From contig JAGGVF010000007.1 of the NCBI GenBank assembly GCA_021158125.1, positions 1-64,000 on the forward strand: DNA of 64,000 nucleotides, in the 5' to 3' direction. Below the pieces are notes generated by a model. The model saw nothing but the letters and a program-made list of their open reading frames with translations, made no database searches and had not been told where the DNA came from. This DNA is from Candidatus Bathyarchaeota archaeon (GTDB taxonomy: Archaea > Thermoproteota > Bathyarchaeia > Bathyarchaeales > WUQV01). Both the position numbers and the translations under genes were made by a program. Of the stretch, positions 54,490-62,592 are shown in pieces. Position 1 is the first letter of the stretch; each line of letters begins with the position of its first letter.

Positions 54490-55183
54490 CTTCCATTTGC
54501 CCCAATCTAGCCAAAACTTTCTCTATTTCAGCTTTAATTTCTTCTATTCTGCGTTCAGCTTCGCTTTTTTTGGTTTCAGGTGCTTTCTTCCTTTCTCTTC
54601 TTCTTTTCTTTGCTGTAGTTTTCTTTGAAGTTCTCGTTGGCGTTGGTGACGGAGTAGGGGTCGCTATTTGAATCGGTTTTATTTCCTTTATTTGGGGGAC
54701 TTGCACCTTTCCTCTTAACTCTTCAATTTTTCTGTTTAGTTCGTCGAATCTTTCGTTAAAGAGTTTTATTAGGTCTTCTTGCATTGCTTCAAGTTCATGG
54801 AGGGCTACTATCGATTGATTTTTGTCTATTGCCTCTTTTACACTTATCATTCTTTCTTTATAGTAGGCCAGAAGCCGGTCTCGTTCTTCCTCTGAAATTT
54901 TTCCTTCAGCTTGGGCTTCATACAATTTACGTATCGCATCGCTTAAAATTTCTCTTTCAAGTTCAAGCGTTCTAAGCTGTTCCCTAGCCTTTTCAGCTTC
55001 CTCCAAACTCACACTACGCCCAATTTTAAAACGTTCTTTCTCGAAACTTTCAACTTTCGAAACTTCCAACTCAGAAACCTTTCCTTTTCTCTCTTTAAAT
55101 CTCATAACAAGAAAAATAACAATGAAAACTGCGGCTGCGCTTGCTGTAAGTATGGCAATTATCATAGCAGTGGCAAAATCCAC
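54479..55183 (-). CDS. membrane-anchored coiled-coil protein
   Basis: A 234-aa protein: N-terminal membrane helix (MIIAILTASAAAVFIVIFLVM, about 7-27), a long heptad-like coiled coil (about 55-160), a Pro/Thr linker (IATPTPSPTPTRTSK) and a very basic KKRRRERKK stretch followed by a last helix. The bulk is probably cytoplasmic. No family recognised; the form suggests a scaffold or nucleic-acid-tethering membrane protein. Coupled to rpiA by overlap, without obvious functional link. Confidence 0.65.
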   Translation of the reverse strand: MDFATAMIIAILTASAAAVFIVIFLVMRFKERKGKVSELEVSKVESFEKERFKIGRSVSLEEAEKAREQLRTLELEREILSDAIRKLYEAQAEGKISEEERDRLLAYYKERMISVKEAIDKNQSIVALHELEAMQEDLIKLFNERFDELNRKIEELRGKVQVPQIKEIKPIQIATPTPSPTPTRTSKKTTAKKRRRERKKAPETKKSEAERRIEEIKAEIEKVLARLGQMEVEA

Positions 55184-55387
55184 TTAAGTCCCCCATTCAA
55201 ATTCAAGTTTTCCATAATCTACTATATAAATTTGAGCAAAATAACAGAATAAAATCGAAAGCATCATTGAGAACCCTCAAGTTCATAATCTATACTTTTT
55301 AAGCATATTCAACTTTTAAACCCACCAATCAAGTTTAAAATTGCATAAGCTAACTAGTCATTTTCTCGCTTCACCATACCACAAATA

Positions 55388-55425
55388 TGGAGCCCCGGGC
55401 GGGATTTGAACCCGCAACCTGCAGC
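55388..55425 (-). tRNA. 3' half of an interrupted tRNA gene
   Basis: Reads GCTGC (anticodon-stem 3' strand), AGGTT variable loop, T arm GCGGG-TTCAAAT-CCCGC, acceptor CCGGGGC, U73 and CCA. The acceptor strand is the exact complement of GCCCCGG in the 5' half at 58707-58713 on the same strand. Upstream of the stem the sequence runs straight into the stop region of the gene ending at 55436. U73 is seen in archaeal tRNA-Thr and tRNA-Cys. The anticodon cannot be read. Confidence 0.7.
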
Positions 55426-55435
55426 TTTCCTGTCT

Positions 55436-56362
55436 CTAGCTCAGAGTCATCATTCTCTCAAGTCCTTTCTTGATGAATTTTTTGATCAGATCAGCCTCTG
55501 GAAGCTCTTGAGAAGCAGGTTTGAAAACATTTTCTTTGAATCTATTGTAAAATTTGTTAAACGAATCTCTTTCTTTTGCTATATATACAGCACTACTACC
55601 GGATTTTTCGATTACCGCTGTTTCTTTGGCAATCTGCTTAAACATCCTTTGAACAGCCTTCTGTTCAATTATTGAACTTATGTAAAATCCACTGTCTATA
55701 GGTGCTACTTTGTTTTTAATCCAAGGTTCTTCTTCTTTTCGAAGCTTGGCATATAGAAAACGAATCATATCACGCCAATCTTGGAGATGAAGAGCAATTA
55801 AGTTCTCGACTTCACCATATTCAGGAGCTCCTATGGAAAAGTAGATTTCTCTGGGTTTTGCTAATTGTTTTGCCCCTGCTAGTTTCATCTCTTTTGTAAA
55901 GCTTATTGCTACAGTTTCGATCATGTTTTTAGCCCATAAAGCATCAATTAGGTCCTCTACTTCGCCTTTACCATAAGCGTCAATTTCTACATCAAAATAT
56001 GCCCTACGCCAAGAATATTCATTATTGCAGGAAATAAAACCAGCGAGCTTCATCCCATCCAAATCCCATGTACCAGTAACCATTACAATAGATGAGAAGA
56101 GTTCTTCGGTATAGAATCTCTTCTCGAAATATGATTGCAGTTCTTTTATATCTCTATGGAGATCGTAAATCAATACTTGACGCTTTAGGCTTCCTCCGAG
56201 AGCTTCTGATGGAGCTTTCATCCAGATCATTATCTTATCAGGTATAAAGAAACGGCCTTCATAGAAATACTTGATTGACTCATAACAATAATGCACTCGG
56301 GCCAAAGCTTTAGCAAGAGGAGACATCCTTACGGAGGATAGAAGATGGATATAAATTCCCAT
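55436..56362 (-). CDS. unknown 308-aa protein of the tRNA-bounded island
   Basis: Not recognised. A mixed alpha-beta protein (ALARVHYCYESIKYFYEG; IMVTGTWDLDGM-type strand; RRAYFDVEIDAYGKGEVEDLI; LIALHLQDWRDMIRFLYAK) with a Lys-rich C-terminus. Its ATG shares a base with the stop of the upstream PD-(D/E)XK-like gene, so the two form a coupled pair. It ends only 11 bases from the tRNA 3' half. Partner of a nuclease or an accessory mobile-element function is plausible but unproven. Confidence 0.55.
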   Translation of the reverse strand: MGIYIHLLSSVRMSPLAKALARVHYCYESIKYFYEGRFFIPDKIMIWMKAPSEALGGSLKRQVLIYDLHRDIKELQSYFEKRFYTEELFSSIVMVTGTWDLDGMKLAGFISCNNEYSWRRAYFDVEIDAYGKGEVEDLIDALWAKNMIETVAISFTKEMKLAGAKQLAKPREIYFSIGAPEYGEVENLIALHLQDWRDMIRFLYAKLRKEEEPWIKNKVAPIDSGFYISSIIEQKAVQRMFKQIAKETAVIEKSGSSAVYIAKERDSFNKFYNRFKENVFKPASQELPEADLIKKFIKKGLERMMTLS

Positions 56363-56814
56363 TAATTTTCACCTCCAAAATATCTATCAAGGCTATAATA
56401 CATTTTGTCTATCTCACTACTGTAAAATAGAAGAACAGGCATAGATTTACTTCCAGTTCTAATTATGTACGGCTTATTTGTTTCTGGGTTATATAATATG
56501 TGATCTTTTCCTCTCTTGAATATTCTTTTTTCCCAACGGCTTAGCCTCTTTGCAACTATAATAGGAAAATCGACATTTTTCCCAAGAGCAACCAATTGTT
56601 CTACAGTGGCCTGTATTTGATCTACCGCTTTTCTTAGTGTAGAACTCTTGAATTCTATGACGGCATGTTTACAATTTTTGTAGTGAACGTATTTGTCTGC
56701 AATTTTCGTTGATATACGAGTGTTTAGTCCTAATGTGCGAAGATCAAGTTCGTTGTCAAGATCATACTCTTTGTTGGGTTCCACGCCATTCAAAATAGGC
56801 GGTCTCTTCTTCAT
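56362..56814 (-). CDS. PD-(D/E)XK-like small protein of the island
   Basis: A 150-aa protein with Asp40 (KIADKYVHY), then a beta hairpin ending in Glu54-x-Lys56 (AVIEFKSSTLRKAVDQIQ) and a helix with Gln, the layout of the PD-(D/E)XK nuclease core. The C-terminal part (HILYNPETNKPYIIRTG) is unknown. Coupled to the following 308-aa gene by a one-base overlap. Nuclease activity is an inference from motif spacing. Confidence 0.5.
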   Translation of the reverse strand: MKKRPPILNGVEPNKEYDLDNELDLRTLGLNTRISTKIADKYVHYKNCKHAVIEFKSSTLRKAVDQIQATVEQLVALGKNVDFPIIVAKRLSRWEKRIFKRGKDHILYNPETNKPYIIRTGSKSMPVLLFYSSEIDKMYYSLDRYFGGEN

Positions 56815-57051
56815 TAATAGCCCTATATCATAATGTTTGCATATTATTTTATTAACAATTTCTAATGTATCTCAAGAATGTTTCCTGCGAAATTGTAGAG
56901 TTCCCTTTTTTCGTACATTTTTACTTGGATCTATGATTAAACTCTGCGACTTTTATATTTAAAATAGCGGAAGAACTGTTTGCAAGCTATTTATCTTTCC
57001 GAATAGCTTATTTTTATGTGTGTTTAGAGCATATTTGATAAGTTGATAACT

Positions 57052-57128
57052 GCCCCCGTAGCCTAGCTGGTTAAGGCGTCAGCCTTGTAAGCTGAAGATC
57101 CCGGGTTCGAATCCCGGCGGGGGCTCCA
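57052..57128 (+). tRNA. tRNA-Thr (TGT)
   Basis: A 77-base gene with encoded CCA. Acceptor GCCCCCG/CGGGGGC, U73. Anticodon stem TCAGC/GCTGA, loop CTTGTAA, anticodon TGT. T arm CCGGG-TTCGAAT-CCCGG. No intron. It lies inside the island bounded by the split tRNA halves but on the opposite strand, 63 bases before the LAGLIDADG gene. Confidence 0.95.
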
Positions 57129-57190
57129 AACTAGAATTTAAATACAAAATAAACCTTAATATTTTCAAAAACAAACAGAAAAGGATTAAA

Positions 57191-57832
57191 ATGACAGAAA
57201 CAATCCAAAAAGTATCAGAAATTTTAAATCAATTAAAAGTTTGGCATAAAATTCAGGAAAACTACATAATCACTAGGAGAAAACAAATTCGAATACCAGA
57301 AATAAACTCGGAAATAGCTTATCTAGCTGGAGTTATAGCTGGAGACGGAGCAATAACAAAAACCAAAAGAAAAATGGGAGGATATTACTATAGAATACAA
57401 ATAGTCGGACGCAAAAACTACATAGAAAAGCTAATTCCGCTTATTAATCGACTTTTCAATTATAAAATTAAAATCCTTAGAGACAAAAGGAAACAAAACA
57501 CCTACTACATCAACATTCAAACTGCTGCAATCTATGCATACTTCATAATGCTAGGTCTAAAACCAGGAAAGAAACTACGTCCAAACGTGCCATCCATCAT
57601 AGCAGAAAATCCAATTCTGTTCAAGTATTATTTGAAAGGACTAATAGACACAGATGGTCATGTGAAACACACGGGAAGAGTTCAACTGAAACAACGAAGC
57701 AAAACCTACCTACAACAAATAGTCCACCTACTAGAGAAACACATGAAAATTAAAGCTTCACAACCAAGGGTAAACTACACAGAGGGAAAACCATACTACT
57801 ACATAAGATTCAAACTACCCGATGATTTCTAG
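57191..57832 (+). CDS. free-standing LAGLIDADG homing endonuclease
   Basis: A 213-aa protein with two LAGLIDADG helices: YLAGVIAGDGAI near 44-55 and YLKGLIDTDGHV near 147-158, each followed by a beta-rich DNA-contact region. Both acidic catalytic residues (the Asp of GDG and TDG) are kept, so it is probably an active monomeric endonuclease. It is not inside an intein or rRNA intron. Its end overlaps the convergent HEPN gene by 18 bases. Confidence 0.9.
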   Translation: MTETIQKVSEILNQLKVWHKIQENYIITRRKQIRIPEINSEIAYLAGVIAGDGAITKTKRKMGGYYYRIQIVGRKNYIEKLIPLINRLFNYKIKILRDKRKQNTYYINIQTAAIYAYFIMLGLKPGKKLRPNVPSIIAENPILFKYYLKGLIDTDGHVKHTGRVQLKQRSKTYLQQIVHLLEKHMKIKASQPRVNYTEGKPYYYIRFKLPDDF

Positions 57833-58648
57833 CCCCTTTAGGACATCATAGGCGTTGTTTAATGCATCTAAAGCATCATTTTTACCATAAGGAAAGCTTG
57901 ACTGTATATGGTGGATAAGTTTCTCAAGTGAAAGTCTTCTATCAATCAGTTTCTTGAAGAAAGAGGAAGTAAGGAACTTACCTGTCATTTCACGTGAAAA
58001 ATTTGAAAGTCTTTTCCTATGGAAAGCCAGAGTACTCTGCCTAGCGGCCCAATCAACATCAGGTATTTTGTCTAATACCTTGATACGATTCACCATTTCA
58101 TTTAACACTCCTTTAAAATGCTCCGATGTTAACTTTTCAATAAGCTCTTTAGGCATCTTTTGAGCAAATTCTTCTACCATCTTACGAGGAAGGAGGTTTT
58201 CTCCTAAAGAGTACATTTTGCGGTAGTAATCCTTAACAAATGCCACGATATTGGCTGGATGAGCGTACATATGCCTTAACTGATTGAGTTCTCTACATTT
58301 CTTAGCAAGCTCCTTACTCAAAATCTTCTTTTTCTCTCCCAAATCGATCATCTCGCCGAAGTGTAATCCTCTCCCTTTCTCTTGAATCTCCAACCTTTCC
58401 TTTTTGTCCATTTTCTCGTCAAGTCTGAAAAGTAAAGCTATTTCAACAGAAAGTGAAGAATGAAGAACACTATCATCAAACCTTCCATCAATATAATGTA
58501 CGGCAGCGGCATAAAGCTGTTGACGAGATAGGTCATAATGTTCATGAATCTCTTTAATTCTGCTCTTAGACGGGAGACTATTCAAAATATTCTTTATTTC
58601 CTTTCTTCTTTTTGTCCTTTGGCGTCTAATTTCGGTTTTTTCACCCAT
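57815..58648 (-). CDS. HEPN-motif protein of the island
   Basis: A 277-aa, all-alpha protein. Residues 45-135 resemble a HEPN domain: AAAVHYIDGRFDDSVLHSSL, SVEIALLFRL, and the R-x4-H signature RHMYAH at 125-130 in NQLRHMYAHP. HEPN proteins are often RNases in toxin or defence systems. A basic N-terminal tail (RRQRTKRRKE) and an unassigned C-terminal half follow. The ATG lies about 40 bases after the 5' tRNA half. No adjacent nucleotidyltransferase partner is seen. Confidence 0.65.
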   Translation of the reverse strand: MGEKTEIRRQRTKRRKEIKNILNSLPSKSRIKEIHEHYDLSRQQLYAAAVHYIDGRFDDSVLHSSLSVEIALLFRLDEKMDKKERLEIQEKGRGLHFGEMIDLGEKKKILSKELAKKCRELNQLRHMYAHPANIVAFVKDYYRKMYSLGENLLPRKMVEEFAQKMPKELIEKLTSEHFKGVLNEMVNRIKVLDKIPDVDWAARQSTLAFHRKRLSNFSREMTGKFLTSSFFKKLIDRRLSLEKLIHHIQSSFPYGKNDALDALNNAYDVLKGLEIIG

Positions 58649-58686
58649 CTTATCTTAACCACCCTGGCTTGCACAAAAAATAAGCT

Positions 58687-58713
58687 GCTATGACCGGGCT
58701 TAGCTACCGGGGC
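58687..58713 (-). tRNA. 5' half of an interrupted tRNA gene
   Basis: Reads acceptor GCCCCGG, TA, then D arm GCTA-AGCCCGGTCA-TAGC, with all standard positions. After the D arm the sequence is AGCTTATTTTTTGTGC and does not form an anticodon arm matching the distant 3' half. No T arm or acceptor 3' strand follows locally. Its acceptor pairs exactly with the half at 55392-55398. A GCAGCTT here (straddling the D stem) is complementary to AAGCTGC at the 3' half. Confidence 0.7.
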
Positions 58714-58860
58714 TTGGACTTTACTATTTCCGAAAATATTGTTCTCATTTAAAGCTGTTTCTGAATTTGTAATGGAAAATGGGTATTGTTTTATCTTCCC
58801 TGCTATGGTTATTTTCTCTTGTAATTGTTAATGTATGCTTGATAAAATGCTGAAAAAGTC

Positions 58861-60186
58861 CTAATATTTCTTTTTGGGTTCGGTAACGAACAGCCAGAAA
58901 AGAATTGTTGTAAAAAGGCCTAGAATGGCTGTTATCCAGAATGGGATGAATATTCCATTAATGGTTGATCCGAGAAGATTAAAGTTTATGTTTGATACTA
59001 CTGCGCAGAGGTATCCTCCTATTAGGGCTCCGGCGGCTGTTCCAGAATTGAAAAATGTTTGTTGAAATCCGAATATTGTTCCTCTAACCTCGGTTGGGGT
59101 TAAATCTGCCTGTAAAACTCGCATTAGGGGCATTCCAATTCCGAATGAAAGGGTTGCAAGTGAGTAAAATCCGATCAGTATCCATAAGCTTTTAATGAAC
59201 GGAATTATGAAGAAGACTGGTCTTGATATAAGGTAGCCGGCTATTATAAGCTGCTTTCTTTTCCCAATCTTATCGCTTAAATGACCAGCCAAAATGGAGG
59301 AGATTATAGTTACTATTCCGCTTATGCTGTAGAGCATTCCTAATCCCGCTGGGTCTTTTGCGACTTCTTGGATGATATATACTATAGCGGAAGTGTTCAC
59401 TATGCCCATTCCAAATCCGTTTACTACCCCGTTTACGTAAATAACATAGATGCTTCGTTTTGCTTCTGTAGATAGCTTGTTTAAGGAGTCTTTTATTCCT
59501 TGAAAGTTGAAATGTGACCTGTCAGTTGTAATGTTGCTTTTTCTTCCTTTTGGGAGGGAAAGGGATGAAATTAAAGCAATCAAGCTTACAATGGCCAAAA
59601 AGATAAAAGGTGTTCTAAGCGCAGTGAATAGGTCTGGATTGCTTACTGAGGTTATGTAAAGCTTGTAGATGGCAACTCCTATGGATGGACCAAATATGCC
59701 AGCGAAGTTCATTAATGAAACGTAAATTGACATGGCCTTTCCTCTCTGCAGTTTGTCAACTATTTCCGTGAGCAAGGTTTCTGCAACTGGCCAAACCATG
59801 GCTGAGGAAACTCCCTGCAATATCCTAACAATAATTAGAGAGGGTATGTTCGGGCTTAGAATAAACCCTACAGCTGTAAGAAAGTAAAGTGTAAGCCCTA
59901 ATGCAATTATTTTCTTCCTTCCCATTCTGTCGCTTAGATAACCTACAAAAGCAGCCATTGGTGCCCTTGAAATCATAAAAGCAGCCATTAAAGCCCCTAA
60001 CTCAACTGAAGCCTTATAAGCTTCAATAGTTCCCACGAGCTCTTCCGGTAATTCTGTTAAAATTCCTTTCAAGGCGAGAACGTAGTATGGAAAAACAGGG
60101 GAGATGCATGAAAATCCAAGGTTTACAAAAAACGATATTAAAAAGATTATGGCAACATGCTTGGTAAGAAACTTTGGCAAGTGCAT
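58861..60186 (-). CDS. MFS transporter
   Basis: A 441-aa protein with 12 predicted membrane helices. The loop 2-3 signature appears as GYLSDRMGRKKII and its second-half copy as GHLSDKIGKRKQLI. A central charged loop (about 215-245) separates the halves. Motifs in helix 5 suggest a drug or metabolite exporter of the DHA-like group; the substrate is unknown. Stands alone. Confidence 0.87.
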   Translation of the reverse strand: MHLPKFLTKHVAIIFLISFFVNLGFSCISPVFPYYVLALKGILTELPEELVGTIEAYKASVELGALMAAFMISRAPMAAFVGYLSDRMGRKKIIALGLTLYFLTAVGFILSPNIPSLIIVRILQGVSSAMVWPVAETLLTEIVDKLQRGKAMSIYVSLMNFAGIFGPSIGVAIYKLYITSVSNPDLFTALRTPFIFLAIVSLIALISSLSLPKGRKSNITTDRSHFNFQGIKDSLNKLSTEAKRSIYVIYVNGVVNGFGMGIVNTSAIVYIIQEVAKDPAGLGMLYSISGIVTIISSILAGHLSDKIGKRKQLIIAGYLISRPVFFIIPFIKSLWILIGFYSLATLSFGIGMPLMRVLQADLTPTEVRGTIFGFQQTFFNSGTAAGALIGGYLCAVVSNINFNLLGSTINGIFIPFWITAILGLFTTILFWLFVTEPKKKY

Positions 60187-60289
60187 AGCGCGTTCTTCTC
60201 GCTTTGGAGTTTAAAATAGAAGATTAAGCAAAGTATAAAAGCTTTAATTTTGCTAGTGGTTAGCTAAAAAGAACGGGTGAAATAGGTAT

Positions 60290-61177
60290 TTGGCTTTCAA
60301 ACGAACTCGAAAACTTGCATTGACTGAAGGGTTAATAGCTGGAATGCTCTTCGGAACAGCTTCAATTTTCGTGCGGTTCTTAGGGGAAGTTGACACTTTT
60401 TCGATTGCTTTTTGGCGGCTTGTAATTGCATCTACGATGTTAGCTATAATTCTCGTAGTATTGAAAAAGCCGTTTATGTTTAGTACTATGTTAAGGAACT
60501 TTAAAGACTTAATTGTTTTAAGCGTTTTTCTGGGGCTTCACTTTATACTTTTTGTGTCTGCGGTTAAAGATACAACAATACTTAATGCAACAGTGTTTGT
60601 TAATACGACGCCTATCTTCTCAATGTTTATTTCAAGTTTCATCTTTAAGGTTAAGCCCTCTCGCTTAGCCGTTTTGGGTTTAATAACATCTTTTATTGGT
60701 GCTTTAATAATAGCTTATGCGGAATCTTCGCCAAACGGTTTTTCTCCAAGCATAAGGGGAGATATAGAAGCTGTTTTAGCTGCACTTGTTGAAGCTTTTT
60801 ACTTAAACTTTGGAAGAAAAATGCGTAGTAAGATGCCTCTTCTTTCAACTATGCTTCCTATATGTTTGTTAGCCGCGGTAGTTGTAGGCTTTATAAGTAT
60901 CCCTATGGGGCATACTTTAACTGTTCCTTTAGAATTTGAATTTCTTGCTCCACTTATATGTTTGGGCCTACTGCCAACTGCAATGGCGCATACGCTCTAT
61001 TTTTCCTCTCTTTCGAATCTGAAATCTTTCGAAACCGCTACTATGGCTTTACTTGAACCAATCGGAGCAACGATTTTAGGCATGATAATTTTTCAGGAAA
61101 TTCCAAAATTGTTATTCGTTTTTGGTGCTTCTCTCATTTTACTTGGTATAGTGTTCGTCGCTGTGCAACAGGAATGA
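60290..61177 (+). CDS. EamA-family (DMT) transporter
   Basis: A 295-aa protein with ten hydrophobic helices in two EamA repeats: GMLFGTASIFVRFLG with SIAFWRLVIAS in the first half and LSSLSNLKSFETATMALLEPIGATILG in the second. Members export amino acids or other metabolites. TTG start. It is convergent with the tldE gene. Confidence 0.87.
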   Translation: MAFKRTRKLALTEGLIAGMLFGTASIFVRFLGEVDTFSIAFWRLVIASTMLAIILVVLKKPFMFSTMLRNFKDLIVLSVFLGLHFILFVSAVKDTTILNATVFVNTTPIFSMFISSFIFKVKPSRLAVLGLITSFIGALIIAYAESSPNGFSPSIRGDIEAVLAALVEAFYLNFGRKMRSKMPLLSTMLPICLLAAVVVGFISIPMGHTLTVPLEFEFLAPLICLGLLPTAMAHTLYFSSLSNLKSFETATMALLEPIGATILGMIIFQEIPKLLFVFGASLILLGIVFVAVQQE

Positions 61178-61203
61178 ATTTACAAAATAAGGGAAGAAGA
61201 CGC

Positions 61204-62589
61204 CTAATAGGCTGAAATGCCGACGAATCTCAGTTTGTTAAGTTTCATGGCTGGAACAGTTGTTTCTTCAACTATTTCTAGAGCTTTGCCTATCAATGGG
61301 ATTTCCTTTAAGGCTGAGAGCATGCTGTCGGTGAATCGCATGTTGACTATGGGCTTTGTGATTTCGCCGTTTTCTATGAGGAAGGTTCCATCTCTTGTAA
61401 GTCCTGTTAATATTGCCTTAGTTGGTTCAACTGGATTAACGTAATGAAGATAGGTTACAAATATTCCGTGTTTGGTTTCTTTAATCATCTCCTCCATCGT
61501 TGAGTCGCCTGGTTCAACTATTAGGTTGAAGGGGACTGGTTGTTCATAGAACCATCTTGTAATAGGCGGAATGGAATGCCCAGTGCTTTTCTTATTTTCC
61601 TTTCCAGCTCTTAGAGAATCGTAGCATATGCTTTCTTCGGAGACCACCCCGTTTTTTATAAGGTTTAACGCCTTTTTGGGTACTCCTTCGCCGTCTACTG
61701 GGGTCATGTAGAATGTTCTGGGGTCTTTTGCATCGTCTTTCAAGTTTAGTTTTGCGTCGAAAACTTGCTTGTTTAGGAAGTATTTAACAAATGAGCTTCC
61801 GTTTTGGTATGGTACGGCTGAGAATCCTATATAGCCTAAATATGAAAATATTGTTCCTACTGCTAGTGGAGAAAGGACAACTTCGTATTCTCCGGGCTGA
61901 ATTTTAATTGGTTTAACGCTCTTTACTGATTTTTCAGCGGCGTCTTCCGCCAGTAAAGTTGGGTTTATGTCTCTGACATGCCTTGAATATTTTTCGGCTG
62001 TTCCGAAACCTTCTGACCCTTCGCTTTCGGATATGACCGTTGTCTTCATGCTTGCTGTTGTTAGACTTGCGTAGGCTGAAACTCCCAGGGAGTTGGCTAC
62101 AGCAAAGTAAATTGCGTTTGTGGAGAGGTATCCTGCAACAGCTCTTACGATTGGCGATTTTTCATGCGCGGTTTCAATTGCTTCTTTAACTTTTTCTGCT
62201 CGATATTCAGGTGTGCAGAAAGCGGTTTCTTTATCGAATGCGTCTTCAATTGGAGACCAAGGTTCTGGTTCAGGTAGGCTTTTAAAGTCCGTGTTTGGCT
62301 TGGCGGATTTAGCTATTTTTATGGCTGTTTCGGCTACTCTTTCTATTTCAGCCTCTTCGAGAGTGTTAGCCCTAAAGCTTCCTATCCTCTTGTCTGGAAG
62401 AACAGCCTTTACTATTATGCCTCCGTTTTTTGAGGCTACGTTCTGATGTATCTGCGAATTTGCGTATCGTGTTAGGGCATTATCAAGAAGGAAAGCGCTG
62501 GCTTGAGCTTGACTTGCACCCAATTTAACGGTTGCCTTCACGGCTTTTTCAGCTATTTCAACAAGTCTTTCAATCACCACACTCTTCAC
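61204..62589 (-). CDS. pmbA: TldE/PmbA-family protease subunit
   Basis: A 461-aa partner of TldD. The blocks KPNTDFKSLPEPEP, VLSPLAVGTIFSYLGYIGFSA and the closing IVNMRFTDSML fit TldE, which lacks the zinc motif (no HExxxH is present). With TldD it forms a heterodimeric metallopeptidase that processes small unfolded peptides in bacteria. It begins 3 bases after the tldD stop. Confidence 0.9.
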   Translation of the reverse strand: MKSVVIERLVEIAEKAVKATVKLGASQAQASAFLLDNALTRYANSQIHQNVASKNGGIIVKAVLPDKRIGSFRANTLEEAEIERVAETAIKIAKSAKPNTDFKSLPEPEPWSPIEDAFDKETAFCTPEYRAEKVKEAIETAHEKSPIVRAVAGYLSTNAIYFAVANSLGVSAYASLTTASMKTTVISESEGSEGFGTAEKYSRHVRDINPTLLAEDAAEKSVKSVKPIKIQPGEYEVVLSPLAVGTIFSYLGYIGFSAVPYQNGSSFVKYFLNKQVFDAKLNLKDDAKDPRTFYMTPVDGEGVPKKALNLIKNGVVSEESICYDSLRAGKENKKSTGHSIPPITRWFYEQPVPFNLIVEPGDSTMEEMIKETKHGIFVTYLHYVNPVEPTKAILTGLTRDGTFLIENGEITKPIVNMRFTDSMLSALKEIPLIGKALEIVEETTVPAMKLNKLRFVGISAY

Positions 62590-62592
62590 CTC

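Noticed and set aside
57052-57832. LAGLIDADG gene as an intron-encoded endonuclease of tRNA-Thr
   Set aside because: The tRNA-Thr gene is complete with CCA at 57128, and the endonuclease ORF begins after it, so it is not within an intron of that tRNA.
58655-58713. Complete tRNA-Cys or tRNA-Lys within the 5' half region
   Set aside because: GTGCAAG and TTTTTT invite anticodon readings, but no T arm or acceptor 3' strand follows within 60 bases and the stem does not pair, so only a half is reported.
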